From Deinococcus puniceus (lineage in GTDB: Bacteria; Deinococcota; Deinococci; Deinococcales; Deinococcaceae): DNA of 64,000 bases. The position numbers and the translations under genes are program-made. The DNA is taken from the NCBI RefSeq assembly GCF_001644565.1, contig NZ_CP011387.1:542501-606500 (forward strand), read 5' to 3'. Shown in pieces: positions 9,954 through 20,605 of the stretch. The notes under the pieces are model-generated. The model searched no databases. It was not told where the DNA came from and saw only the letters and a program-made list of their open reading frames with translations. Each line of letters begins with the position of its first letter. Positions within the stretch are counted from its first letter, which is position 1.

Positions 9954-10733
9954 ATGCCTACTTATACGCACCACCCCGCTGGAACCCTGACTTGGCTCGA
10001 TCTGTCTTCGCCCAATATGGACGCTGATCTTGCGTTTTATCAGCAGGTCTTCGGCTGGGCCATTTCCGAGGGCGTAGAGGAATACGGCGGCTACCGCACC
10101 GCCACCGTAAACGGAAAGCGTGTGGCGGGCCTTGCCCCCCAGATGCCGGGCATGGGCGGCGGGGCGGGCGCGTGGACGCTGTACTTTGCCAGCGCCGACG
10201 CACAGGCCGACATGCAGCGCATCCGCGATTTGGGCGGCACAATCATGGTGGAGCCGATGCAAATTGGCGATCAGGGCCAGATGGCGGTGGCCGCCGATCC
10301 CACCGGGGCCGTATTCGGGCTGTGGCAGGAAGGCACGCATACGGGCATGGAACTGATGGGCGAACACGGCAGCCTGTCTTGGGCACAGGGCAATACCCGT
10401 GATCTGGCCGGAGCCAGCCAGTTCTACGCCGACTTTTTGGGAGCCAGAAGTCAGCCCAGCGCCGAAATTCCGTATCACACGCTGCACCACGGAGAGGACT
10501 GGACGGCGGGCGTGATGCAGATGGACGACGACAGCTTTGCTCCCGAAATGCCGCCCCACTGGGTCGCGTACTTTGCCGTAGACAACGCCGATGCTGCGGC
10601 CAAAGCGGCGTTGGCCAGCGGCGGGCAAGTCCTGTTTCCGCCGTCCGACACGCCTTGGGGCCGAATCGTGGTACTGCAAGACCCCGGCGGCGCGGTGTTC
10701 AATGCCATCGAAGGACAGCAGTTGGGGGCATAA
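9954..10733 (+). CDS. VOC-family (glyoxalase-like) two-module protein
   Basis: The 259-residue product has two glyoxalase/bleomycin-resistance type modules in tandem: one begins GTLTWLDLSSPNMDADLAFYQQVFGW and ends PTGAVFGLWQEG, the other begins GSLSWAQGNTRDLAGASQFYADFLG and ends DPGGAVFNAIEGQQ. Such proteins bind a metal or small hydrophobic ligand; the chemistry varies widely, so no substrate is given. The start at 9954 has GAGAGG upstream and begins right before the first module; the ATG at 9915 is an alternative. A strong consensus promoter and a terminator hairpin make it a highly expressed single gene. Confidence 0.88.
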   Translation: MPTYTHHPAGTLTWLDLSSPNMDADLAFYQQVFGWAISEGVEEYGGYRTATVNGKRVAGLAPQMPGMGGGAGAWTLYFASADAQADMQRIRDLGGTIMVEPMQIGDQGQMAVAADPTGAVFGLWQEGTHTGMELMGEHGSLSWAQGNTRDLAGASQFYADFLGARSQPSAEIPYHTLHHGEDWTAGVMQMDDDSFAPEMPPHWVAYFAVDNADAAAKAALASGGQVLFPPSDTPWGRIVVLQDPGGAVFNAIEGQQLGA

Positions 10734-10766
10734 GCCTTCTCAAGATGGAGTGACTCAACACCAGTG

Positions 10767-10804
10767 AAGGGCGGGCCTCCATGTCATTGCTGAGGCCCGC
10801 CCTT
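10767..10804. terminator. Bidirectional hairpin between VOC gene and SCO1 gene
   Basis: A perfect 13-base stem (AAGGGCGGGCCTC and its complement) lies between two convergent stop codons and can serve both transcripts. Confidence 0.8.
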
Positions 10805-10817
10805 CCGATTGTCTCGT

Positions 10818-11483
10818 TTACGAGCCGTATTCCCGCAGTAGCTCCGGCAGATCGCGTTTCAGAATGCCGTTCACGACTTCCAGATTGCTGTATACCCGCA
10901 CGAACTCGCCTTTGGGGTTTACCACGCTGACCTGATCGCCGTGCAAGCGGCTCGCCGCTCCCGTTGCCGCTTGATCCTCTGCCTTCTGTGCGTCTGGCTT
11001 GTCGGTGTGATTTTGGTGCGTCGGCGTGGGCAACGGTGCGACATTCACCACGTACATGGCTTTGGCGGCGGCATCGATGGATTCCATGGTTCCGGTCAAG
11101 CCCACAAAATCGGCGCTGAATTCGTTCAGGTACTCGCGCAGCACAGTGGGGCGGTCAAATTCGGGGTCTACGCTGACCAGTTGCACGCGCAGTTTGGCCT
11201 GCTGCAGCGGCTCCAGCCCCTCATAAGCCTCTTTCAGAATGGCCAGAGTCGCGGGGCACACGTCTGGGCAGCGCACGAAGCCGTAGAACACCAACCGCAT
11301 CCGCCCATCCGAATCGGCCAGAGTGGCGGGACGGCCTGCATCGTCGGTCAGGCCAAGTTGGGGCAGGGCCACCGGCGTATCCAGCACGGTGCCCCCCAGC
11401 GGCGCGGCAGCCCCCGAACGGAAGACCAACAGGCCGCCCAACGCCGCAGCAAGGGCCAGCAAAACAACGGTAAGCCACTTCAT
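10818..11483 (-). CDS. SCO1/SenC/PrrC-family copper chaperone
   Basis: The 221-residue product starts with a membrane anchor (KWLTVVLLALAAALGGLLVF) followed by a thioredoxin-fold domain facing the outside. The copper-binding CxxxC is in FYGFVRCPDVCPATLAIL, and the distal His is in ASRLHGDQVSVV, the SCO pattern. SCO proteins deliver copper to the CuA site of cytochrome oxidase subunit II, which fits coxB 3.4 kb away. A His/Asp-containing insertion (THQNHTDKPDAQKAEDQ) precedes the distal His. The start at 11483 was chosen because it opens the anchor helix and has TATCCT eight bases upstream; the open frame upstream of it has no coding character. Confidence 0.92.
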   Translation of the reverse strand: MKWLTVVLLALAAALGGLLVFRSGAAAPLGGTVLDTPVALPQLGLTDDAGRPATLADSDGRMRLVFYGFVRCPDVCPATLAILKEAYEGLEPLQQAKLRVQLVSVDPEFDRPTVLREYLNEFSADFVGLTGTMESIDAAAKAMYVVNVAPLPTPTHQNHTDKPDAQKAEDQAATGAASRLHGDQVSVVNPKGEFVRVYSNLEVVNGILKRDLPELLREYGS

Positions 11484-11491
11484 CGCCCCGC

Positions 11492-11497
11492 AGGATA
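11492..11497 (-). promoter_or_regulatory. Candidate -10 box of the SCO1 gene (TATCCT)
   Basis: On the minus strand TATCCT ends eight bases before the ATG at 11483. Confidence 0.35.
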
Positions 11498-11645
11498 GGG
11501 GAGAGGAATGGGGCCGCGTGTCCCAGTTGGCTGAGGCTGCTGGAACAGCTGTGCTTGCAACTGGGCGCACGGAGCAGTAGACCAAAGCGTTCCCCAGAAC
11601 CCCCCCCCACGTTCCGCTTCTGTTCTCATATCGCAAGGGAGTCTG

Positions 11646-12347
11646 ATGCACCCCACCCCCCACGGCGCTTACCTCACCCACCTGTCCCAGTTCCGCTTCA
11701 TCAATCAGTATCTGGTGCAAGAAGACGACGGCCTGACCCTGATCGACACGGGAGCCAGAGGCCAAGCTCCGGCCATTCTGAAGGCGGCGGCCAGCCTCGG
11801 CGCTCCCATCCGGCGCATCGTCATCACGCACGCACACGACGATCACATCGGCAGTTTGGATGCCCTGCACGCCGCCCTGCCCGACGCCGAAGTGCTGATC
11901 TCGGCCCGCGACGCCCGCCTGATGGGAGGCGACCTGACCACCGACGAGGGCGAGTTGCAAAAGCCGCCGCGTGCCGCCCGTGCCCAGACCAAGCCCACGC
12001 GCCTGCTGACGCCCGGAGACCGTGTGGGCAGCCTGCAAAGCGTGGCCGCGCCCGGTCATACTCCCGGCCAGTTGGCGTTCTTAGACACCCGCGACGGCAC
12101 ACTCATCGCAGGCGACGCCTACCAGACCTTTGTGCAGGTCAGCACCAGCGCCGAGTTACGGTGGCGTTCGCCGTTGCCTGCGCTGGCAACATGGGATCGG
12201 GCCACCGCGCTCGCCAGTGCCCGCACTTTGGCTGCACTCCATCCCACCCGGTTGGCTGTCGGGCATGGGCCAGTGGTGCTGCACCCCCAACAAGCCATGA
12301 GCGCGGCGGTAGAACGGGCTGAGCGGCAGCTGAGCAAGAAGCAATAG
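11646..12347 (+). CDS. Metallo-beta-lactamase fold hydrolase
   Basis: The 233-residue product has the metal-binding order of the MBL superfamily: LIDTGARGQAP, ITHAHDDHIGSLDAL (HxHxDH), AAPGHTPGQLAFLDTRDGTLIAGDAY and a final LAVGHGPVV. These ligate two metals, normally zinc. Members include glyoxalase II-like thioesterases, lactonases and sulfur dioxygenases; nothing here separates them. The ATG at 11646 has AGGGAG seven bases upstream. It is divergent from SCO1 and convergent with ctaDE, so it is not in the oxidase operon. Confidence 0.9.
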   Translation: MHPTPHGAYLTHLSQFRFINQYLVQEDDGLTLIDTGARGQAPAILKAAASLGAPIRRIVITHAHDDHIGSLDALHAALPDAEVLISARDARLMGGDLTTDEGELQKPPRAARAQTKPTRLLTPGDRVGSLQSVAAPGHTPGQLAFLDTRDGTLIAGDAYQTFVQVSTSAELRWRSPLPALATWDRATALASARTLAALHPTRLAVGHGPVVLHPQQAMSAAVERAERQLSKKQ

Positions 12348-12362
12348 CAGGTCAACTCAACC

Positions 12363-12410
12363 AAAAAGAAGGTGGGAACGCTTAATCGGCGTTCCCACCC
12401 TTCTTTTCCT
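12363..12410. terminator. Strong bidirectional terminator
   Basis: AAGAAGGTGGGAACGC and its complement flank a 7-base loop, with A-rich and T-rich flanks on the two sides. It separates the convergent hydrolase and ctaDE genes. Confidence 0.88.
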
Positions 12411-12431
12411 ACTGCCTACATTCCAGCTTGC

Positions 12432-14884
<2,453 letters not shown>

Positions 14885-14888
<4 letters not shown>

Positions 14889-16102
14889 TGGCTTCCTCCT
14901 TGTGTGCGGGTTTCCTGTGCGCCGATCACGGGCGAGCCTTCCCAGTAGTCCGCCTCTTCGGGCAGTTTCAGAGAGCGGATGTAGGCCGCCACGTCGTCAA
15001 TTTCCGCGTCGGTCAGGACTCCACCCTTCAGAACTTTGCCGTTGACCATGTACTCGCTGCCGTCATAGGTGGGCATCAGGCTGCCGGGTTTGACTTTGGG
15101 GCTGTGCTTCAGCCACTCGTGCAGCATTTCGCGTGCCCGCTCGCCTTCCCACATGCCCGCGCCTAGGGTGCGGCGCGTGCCGAAAAAGCTGAGATCGGGG
15201 CCAGCCGCACCCGCAGCGGGCGTGCCCTGAACGCGGTGGCAGGCAGCGCAGGACAGCGCGCCCGTGGAGGGCTTGCCCTGCATGAACAGCGTGTAGCCGC
15301 GTGCTTCGGCGCTGCCGGGGGCAGGCTCTGGGGCACGGTAGGCGCGGGCAGCAGTCACGAAGGTGTTGTAGCGTTCGGGTTCCAGCGCCACGACCTTGTA
15401 GCGCATGTTGGCGTGGCTGGCCCCGCACAGCTGCGAGCAATTGCCCTGATACACGCCGGGGCGGTCTGTATCGACTTGCCAAGTCTTTTTCACGGCAGGC
15501 ATGGCGGCCCGCTGTCCGCCAATGTTGGGGGCCCAGAAGCCGTGAATCACGTCGCCGCTGGTGATGGTCAGGGCTACTTGCTGCTTGGTGGGGATGATGA
15601 TCTCGTTGCCGTTGGTGACCACGCCGCCCGCCGCCGCTGGGGCTTCGGGGTAGGCAAAGTTCCACCAGAACTGACGGCCCAGCACGTCGATATTCACGAC
15701 GTTTTCGGGCGTAGGGTTCAGGCGGGCCATGCTGCGTACCGTGAGGACGCTCAGGAACACCACGATGATCACGGGCACCACCACCAGAATGACTTCTAGG
15801 CGGTTGTTGCCGTGAAACTGCGCGGGGGGCGCGTCGTGCTTGTCTTCACGGAACTTGTTGACCGTGTAGAACAGGGCGTACGACACGCCGATAAAAATGA
15901 TGATGGACAGCGCGATGGCCCACACGCTCATCCAGAAGATTTCGCGGTTGTAGCCCGACGACATATCTCCGATGCTGAGCGTCTGGTTGACCTGCTGACA
16001 GCCGGTGAGCAGGCTTGCCCCCAGCGCCGTGAGGGCCAACGGAAGGGCGCGGCTGCGCCTGAAACGGGAGTGCCCCGGCCTCTGGTGGTGGTTGGTGTTC
16101 AA
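14885..16102 (-). CDS. coxB: Cytochrome c oxidase subunit II with fused cytochrome c
   Basis: The 405-residue product is a lipoprotein (LLTGC lipobox near residue 35) with two membrane helices, then a cupredoxin domain binding Cu[14 protein letters not shown] supplies the two Cys, His and Met, and [12 protein letters not shown] a further His. A C-terminal cytochrome c domain has LSCAACHRV (CxxCH) with distal Met in GSLMPTYDG. The fused cytochrome defines a caa3 oxidase, feeding electrons to ctaDE. The start is TTG at 16102 with AAGGAG seven bases upstream. It is translationally coupled to ctaDE. Confidence 0.96.
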
Positions 16103-16251
16103 CTTCGCTCCTTTCTATCCTGTCCCAGTGGATTGGCCATAGGGGAATGGCCGAACGTAACGTCCCCAGTGTAAAGCGTCACGTGGGGAAAATTTGCCCC
16201 CCATCCAGTCCGCAGACTGGCCGAGGAAACGTCTCTCTTCCTCTGCATTCT

Positions 16252-16261
16252 ACCGATCGGT
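16252..16261. promoter_or_regulatory. ACCGATCGGT palindrome upstream of coxB
   Basis: A perfect 10-base palindrome lies about 150 bases before the coxB start. Its form resembles operators of TetR-type repressors, but no such regulator is nearby. Confidence 0.25.
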
Positions 16262-16367
16262 CAGGGCCAATAGGTATGAGATCAGGTGGAGGGGGAGTCA
16301 TGTGTCCTGAAAGCCGTGAGTGGGGAGAGGTCAGGAGTCGGTGGGAAGGCAAAAACACAGCGTGTGA

Positions 16368-16421
16368 AACGTGGATCGTAGAAGAAGATCAGCCCACGAT
16401 CTAGATTCCACGATCCACGTT
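16368..16421. repeat. Inverted repeat, family C (copy 2)
   Basis: AACGTGGATCGT (16368-16379) and its exact complement (16410-16421) enclose 30 bases. It lies 14 bases after the ctaB stop and could end that transcript. Confidence 0.8.
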
Positions 16422-16434
16422 CAAGCCTTTGGTC

Positions 16435-17358
16435 TTACAGCAGGTGCGCGAACACCACCCGGTCTAGCGCTCCTGCCACGAACAACAGCGCCAGATACAG
16501 CATGGAATACAGGTACAGCGGCACGGCCACGCGGCGTTCCACGGCGTTTCCGGCCATCACGTGCTTGTACAGCACCCAGGAACGCTGAAGCAGCAGGCCG
16601 CCCAGCATCGCCGCCGAGATGAAATAGATCGCGCCCACTTCGCGGAAGAACACGGGCATGACCGACAGCACCACCGTATAGATGGCGTACAGCCCGATCT
16701 GCGCCACCGTCAGTTTGTCGCCGTGCACCACAGGCAGCATCGGAATGCCGACTTCGCGGTATTCGTCTTTGATCATCAGGGCCAGCGCCCAAAAATGCAC
16801 GGGTGTCCAGAAAAAGATGATGGCGAACAGGAACCACGCGAACAGGTTCAGGTCTCCGGTCACGGCGGCCCAGCCCACCAGCGGCGGAAAGCACCCGGCG
16901 GCCCCGCCCAGCACGATGTTGTGCCAAGTGGTGCGCTTCAGCCACAGCGTATAGACCACCACGTAGGTCAGGAATCCGGCGAGGCTCATCCACGCGGCCA
17001 GCGGCGATCCCCAGACCCACAGCATCACGAACGACAGGACTTGCAAGGTGGTGCCGAAAATCGCGGCGTTTTGGGCTGAAATCATGCCGTTGGTGACTGG
17101 GCGCTGGGCGGTGCGGGCCATCTTCAGGTCTATATCGCGGTCAATGATCATGTTGAATACACCCGCCGAACCCGCCGACATATAGCCCGCCAAGCCCACC
17201 ACGATCAGTAGCCACAGGCCCGGCCACCCCCGTGCCGCCATCACCATCGCGGTCAGGGTCGTCCACAGCAGCAGGCTGATGACCTTGGGTTTGGTCAGCG
17301 AGAGGTAATCGCGCCAGGTAGCGCGGGCAGGGGCGGCAGAATCAGTTAGGGCAGTCAC
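16435..17358 (-). CDS. ctaB: Protoheme IX farnesyltransferase (heme O synthase)
   Basis: The 307-residue UbiA-family prenyltransferase converts heme B to heme O for the oxidase. It has about eight or nine membrane helices and the two Asp-rich/acidic motifs: [19 protein letters not shown] (the DxxxDxxMxRT signature) and [28 protein letters not shown]. The start is GTG at 17358, overlapping the ctaA stop by four bases (GTGA). A longer reading from 17580 would run deep into ctaA and was rejected. It acts directly before CtaA in heme A synthesis. Confidence 0.96.
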   Translation of the reverse strand: MTALTDSAAPARATWRDYLSLTKPKVISLLLWTTLTAMVMAARGWPGLWLLIVVGLAGYMSAGSAGVFNMIIDRDIDLKMARTAQRPVTNGMISAQNAAIFGTTLQVLSFVMLWVWGSPLAAWMSLAGFLTYVVVYTLWLKRTTWHNIVLGGAAGCFPPLVGWAAVTGDLNLFAWFLFAIIFFWTPVHFWALALMIKDEYREVGIPMLPVVHGDKLTVAQIGLYAIYTVVLSVMPVFFREVGAIYFISAAMLGGLLLQRSWVLYKHVMAGNAVERRVAVPLYLYSMLYLALLFVAGALDRVVFAHLL

Positions 17359-18371
17359 GCATTGCGTCCTTTGGGAGTGGTTCGGTTGGCAGAAGGGGAA
17401 GGGGACAGAGCCGCCGGAGCGGGGGCGACGCTGAGCGCCGTGAGCGCCCGGTAAGTCAGCATGACCGTCGCCAGCCACATGATGCAGGCCAGCAGCAAGT
17501 GCGTGAGTTGCATCCAGCCCGGCGCTTTCAGGGCAATGTTGGCGAATCCGGCCACCATTTGTGCGCCCAGCAGGCCCCACAGCACCAGACTCCAGCGGTT
17601 CACTTCTGCGTTAGGCCGCACCCGCCGCAGCAACACGCCCAGCCACACGAGGTAGGCGCTGGTCAGGATCGCCAGCAGAGGGTGAATGATTCGTAGATTT
17701 TCTATGACGGTGGCCGTCGCCGCAAAGTCACGCTTGACGGTGGCAATCGGGGTGCTGCCATCGGCGGGCAGGAACAGCAGATCGCCCAGTGCGGTCACTG
17801 CGCCCGCCGCACCCAGCACCAGCAGCAGCCCCAACCCCGCGAAACTGGCCCAACCTGCCGCGCCCTGTCCCCGCAGCCTCAGACGCGGCCCGCCGGATGC
17901 CCACAGCGCAGTCAGCAGCAGCGCTCCCAGCAGCAAAAACGTGTTGGAAAGATGGATCCCTTGTACCAGCCCCCGTGCCGGATCGGTGCTGTCTGCGGTC
18001 AGGCCCAACAGCACCTGCACACCGCCCACCAAGCCTTCCAGAATAATCAGGCCGAGGCTCAGCACTGCGCCGAACCGCGCCATGTGGCCCTTGGGCGCAA
18101 CCCGGAAGGCCAAGACCACCAGCACGATGGCAATCAGCCCGCTGAGGCTGCTGGTCAGGCGGTGGCTCAGTTCGATGAGGGTATGCACACTGGGGTCTTG
18201 CGGTACCACTACGCCGTTGCACAGCGGCCAGTGTTCGCCGCAGCCCGCGCCCGCACCCGTGATACGCACCACTGCGCCCCACAAGATCACCAAGATGTTG
18301 TAGGCCAGTGCGGCCCAGGCCAGCCGGGGCAACCATGCGCCCGCACGGGAAACTGCCAAGGTGCTGCTCAT
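17355..18371 (-). CDS. ctaA: Heme A synthase
   Basis: The 338-residue product is a COX15/CtaA-type membrane protein with about eight helices, oxidising heme O to heme A. The N-terminal [19 protein letters not shown] motif carries the paired cysteines of bacterial Cta[14 protein letters not shown] and [14 protein letters not shown] hold heme-binding histidines, and [17 protein letters not shown] with [13 protein letters not shown] hold those of the second half. I chose the ATG at 18371 (MSSTLAVSR) because it lies just before the first helix; the 26 extra residues of the longer frame are Arg-rich and unlike the family. It is coupled to ctaB. Confidence 0.95.
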   Translation of the reverse strand: MSSTLAVSRAGAWLPRLAWAALAYNILVILWGAVVRITGAGAGCGEHWPLCNGVVVPQDPSVHTLIELSHRLTSSLSGLIAIVLVVLAFRVAPKGHMARFGAVLSLGLIILEGLVGGVQVLLGLTADSTDPARGLVQGIHLSNTFLLLGALLLTALWASGGPRLRLRGQGAAGWASFAGLGLLLVLGAAGAVTALGDLLFLPADGSTPIATVKRDFAATATVIENLRIIHPLLAILTSAYLVWLGVLLRRVRPNAEVNRWSLVLWGLLGAQMVAGFANIALKAPGWMQLTHLLLACIMWLATVMLTYRALTALSVAPAPAALSPSPSANRTTPKGRNA

Positions 18372-18547
18372 TCTTCCACCGTCCCTTTTGCGCCTTCTGG
18401 CCGCGCCTGCTCTCCAGACCCGAGGCCGTCGGCCCCACGCGCCACGCACCCGCTATTCTATGCGCCACACCCGGTAGAAGATTGTCCCTTACCTGCCCAG
18501 CGTTCGGTTTCTTTGGGCCTCGGTTCCTGCGCCTCTGGGTCTTGGGC

Positions 18548-20068
18548 CTACCGGGCGTCTGGGCCTGGCAGGCCAAAAGCAGGCGGATGCAGCAGCAGGG
18601 CATTAATTTCTTGGGCAGTACAGGGCGCGGAGAACAGGTAGCCCTGACCGAAGTGGCAGCCTAAAGCCTGCATCATGCCCAGTTGTTCTCTGGTTTCTAT
18701 GCCCTCTGCCGTCACTTTCAGGTGGGCAATACTGCTCAGGCTCACGGTAGAATTCACCATCTGCTTTGCATACAGGTGTCTGGTTTCCGAACCAATCACA
18801 TTGGCCGTAAAGCTCTTGTCTATTTTCAGAGCCTGTATGGGTAAAGTTCGGAGGCGGTTCAGGTTGGAGTAGCCCATTCCAAAGTCGTCCACGATCAGAT
18901 CTACACCCATCTCGTTGATCTGCTGCAAGATGCGGTCTGTGTGGGGATTGTCCTGCATCACCAGTGTTTCGGTTATCTCTAGGGCCAACTGCGACGGTTT
19001 GATTTGGTATTCGGCCAGCGCATGTGCCAATTCCTGTACGAAACTATGTTGAGACAACTGAAGTGCTGAAACGTTGACGCAAATTTGAAGGCCTTCCCAC
19101 TGCCCGGCAAAAAAGCAGCTCTGTTTGATGGCCCATTGGCCTAGGGGAACGATAAGCCCAAACTGTTCGGCCAGCGGTATGAACACCTGAGGCGAGATGA
19201 AACCCAACGTGGGATGCTTCCAGCGCATCAGCATTTCTACTTTTTTAAGTGTGCCGCTGTTCAAGTCATAAATAGGCTGAAAGAGGATAGAGATCTCATT
19301 TCGTTCCAACGCTCCACCCAGGTCATGAACGATGCGTTGTTGATGTTCGGTTCCGTCGTCATCTGCCGAGTTATACCGTTTGAACCCTTGCTTGCCAGAG
19401 CGCTTTACTGCCAGCATGGCGCTGTCGGCATGGCGCAACAATTCTTTCGGAGTCTGAGCGTCGGTGGGATAGACACTGATGCCAATACTGAGCGTCATGT
19501 GAACGCGGTTCAGATCCGGTGTGAGCGTCAGTCCTTCCCTATGCATCCGCTCCGAAATAGTGCGGCCAAAATATTCTGCCTGCTCCCCAGTGTCGAAAGG
19601 CACGACCAAGACAAACTCGTCTCCATTGAGTCTGGTGACAATCATCTGAGGTTTGCTCATTGAAACGAAGAGGCTTGCCGCCTGTTTAAGAATTTCATCG
19701 CCCTGCTCGTGCCCCAGGCTGTCATTAATTAATTTGAAATTGTCTAAATCTATGAATATGAGCGATAGATGTTCCTGGGGGAGCTTGGAAATTTGATCTT
19801 CGAGGTACTTCTCTAAGTATCTACGGTTGTGCAGGCCAGTTAAAAAATCGTTATAAACCAGAGTTTCTAGGACGCTGAGGCGCTCCATTTGTTGTGAATA
19901 AGCCTGCTTCTGAATGATATATCCTCTTGAAGCAAGTACGATAATCCATGCACTCAGATTGAGTTGTAGTAGAGTTACAGTCGCCGAGCCCAGATTTACA
20001 TCTTCTATCCAAGTAATCAAGTAGACTGCACTGATAAGACTTGTCATAGCCATCAAGAAGGTAGACAT
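18548..20068 (-). CDS. GGDEF-EAL protein, N-terminally cut by a stop codon
   Basis: This 506-residue frame is the major part of a c-di-GMP signalling protein. Residues 1-50 are the last two membrane helices of a sensor, about 70-235 a GGDEF domain with NGDEF (148-152) in place of GGDEF and no RxxD inhibitory site, and about 250-495 an EAL domain with E-M-L (278-280). The EAL domain keeps its catalytic set: VNVSALQL, LALEITETLVMQD, DDFGMGYSNLNRL, LKIDKSF, TAEGIET and FGQGYLF, so phosphodiesterase activity is plausible. The first half of the sensor lies in the same frame upstream, beyond a TAA at 20075-20077. Confidence 0.85.
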   Translation of the reverse strand: MSTFLMAMTSLISAVYLITWIEDVNLGSATVTLLQLNLSAWIIVLASRGYIIQKQAYSQQMERLSVLETLVYNDFLTGLHNRRYLEKYLEDQISKLPQEHLSLIFIDLDNFKLINDSLGHEQGDEILKQAASLFVSMSKPQMIVTRLNGDEFVLVVPFDTGEQAEYFGRTISERMHREGLTLTPDLNRVHMTLSIGISVYPTDAQTPKELLRHADSAMLAVKRSGKQGFKRYNSADDDGTEHQQRIVHDLGGALERNEISILFQPIYDLNSGTLKKVEMLMRWKHPTLGFISPQVFIPLAEQFGLIVPLGQWAIKQSCFFAGQWEGLQICVNVSALQLSQHSFVQELAHALAEYQIKPSQLALEITETLVMQDNPHTDRILQQINEMGVDLIVDDFGMGYSNLNRLRTLPIQALKIDKSFTANVIGSETRHLYAKQMVNSTVSLSSIAHLKVTAEGIETREQLGMMQALGCHFGQGYLFSAPCTAQEINALLLHPPAFGLPGPDAR

Positions 20069-20074
20069 CTTCCA

Positions 20075-20473
20075 TTAAAATGAGTGGAGGCTGTTGAGCT
20101 GGAGATAAGTGACGGTCGGGTAGATCCAGATGATGAACTCGGAAACTCCATAGGCTAGGTATTGCGGAGGGGTGTATAGAGTTAAAATGACAAGTTTTGA
20201 TAAAATGAAAAGTATTGCTACGTAGGCGAATATTATGTATGGTACTTCTCCTCGCCATTTTATATACATTAAAATTCCGCAGATCGAATAAGCGAAACTC
20301 AACAAAAAATGAAGGGGTGCATTATACATATGATACACGAGTGAATCGTCTGTTACATAATAAGCGAAAACAGATGCTATCACAATGAAAGGCATCATTA
20401 TTACCAAGGCACGCCGCCGTGCGTTGGCGAGATCCGCAATCACGCTTAGCCTGTTCTTATCATCTGAATCCAT
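20075..20473 (-). pseudogene. N-terminal membrane-sensor fragment of the broken GGDEF-EAL gene
   Basis: This 132-residue piece (from the ATG at 20473; 20500 is an alternative) holds four or five hydrophobic helices and aligns with residues 1-133 of the neighbouring paralogue: VTDDSLVYHMYNAPLHFL against [18 protein letters not shown], and GEVPYIIFAYVAILFILSK against [19 protein letters not shown]. It ends in a TAA exactly where the paralogue has Tyr134; reading continues in the same frame with WKMSTFLMA against the paralogue's WRYSLFLMA. One base change explains the break. The fragment may be translated as a membrane stub, and the rest may restart at 20068. Confidence 0.8.
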
Positions 20474-20605
20474 GCCACATTCAGGGTATAGCTCTACCAT
20501 AAAGTCATTTAGGTATCAAAGTACAATTTGAGGAAACGGCGGGTCAGGAAACAGCGATCACTGGGATTGTGTGTGACCGCAGTGGGCCGGACTGGGCAAG
20601 CACGG

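Larger units (their letters stand above)
16103..16434. other. 332-base intergenic region upstream of coxB
   Basis: No gene is visible. It holds the leader and presumably the promoter of coxB, a 10-base palindrome at 16252-16261 and an inverted repeat of family C at 16368-16421 just after the ctaB stop. Confidence 0.6.

Noticed and set aside
17359..17580. N-terminal extension of ctaB into ctaA
   Set aside because: The GTGA overlap with the ctaA stop and the family's usual N-terminus place the start at 17358.
20069..20100. Frameshift as the cause of the broken GGDEF-EAL gene
   Set aside because: Both parts are in the same frame; a single stop codon, not an indel, separates them.
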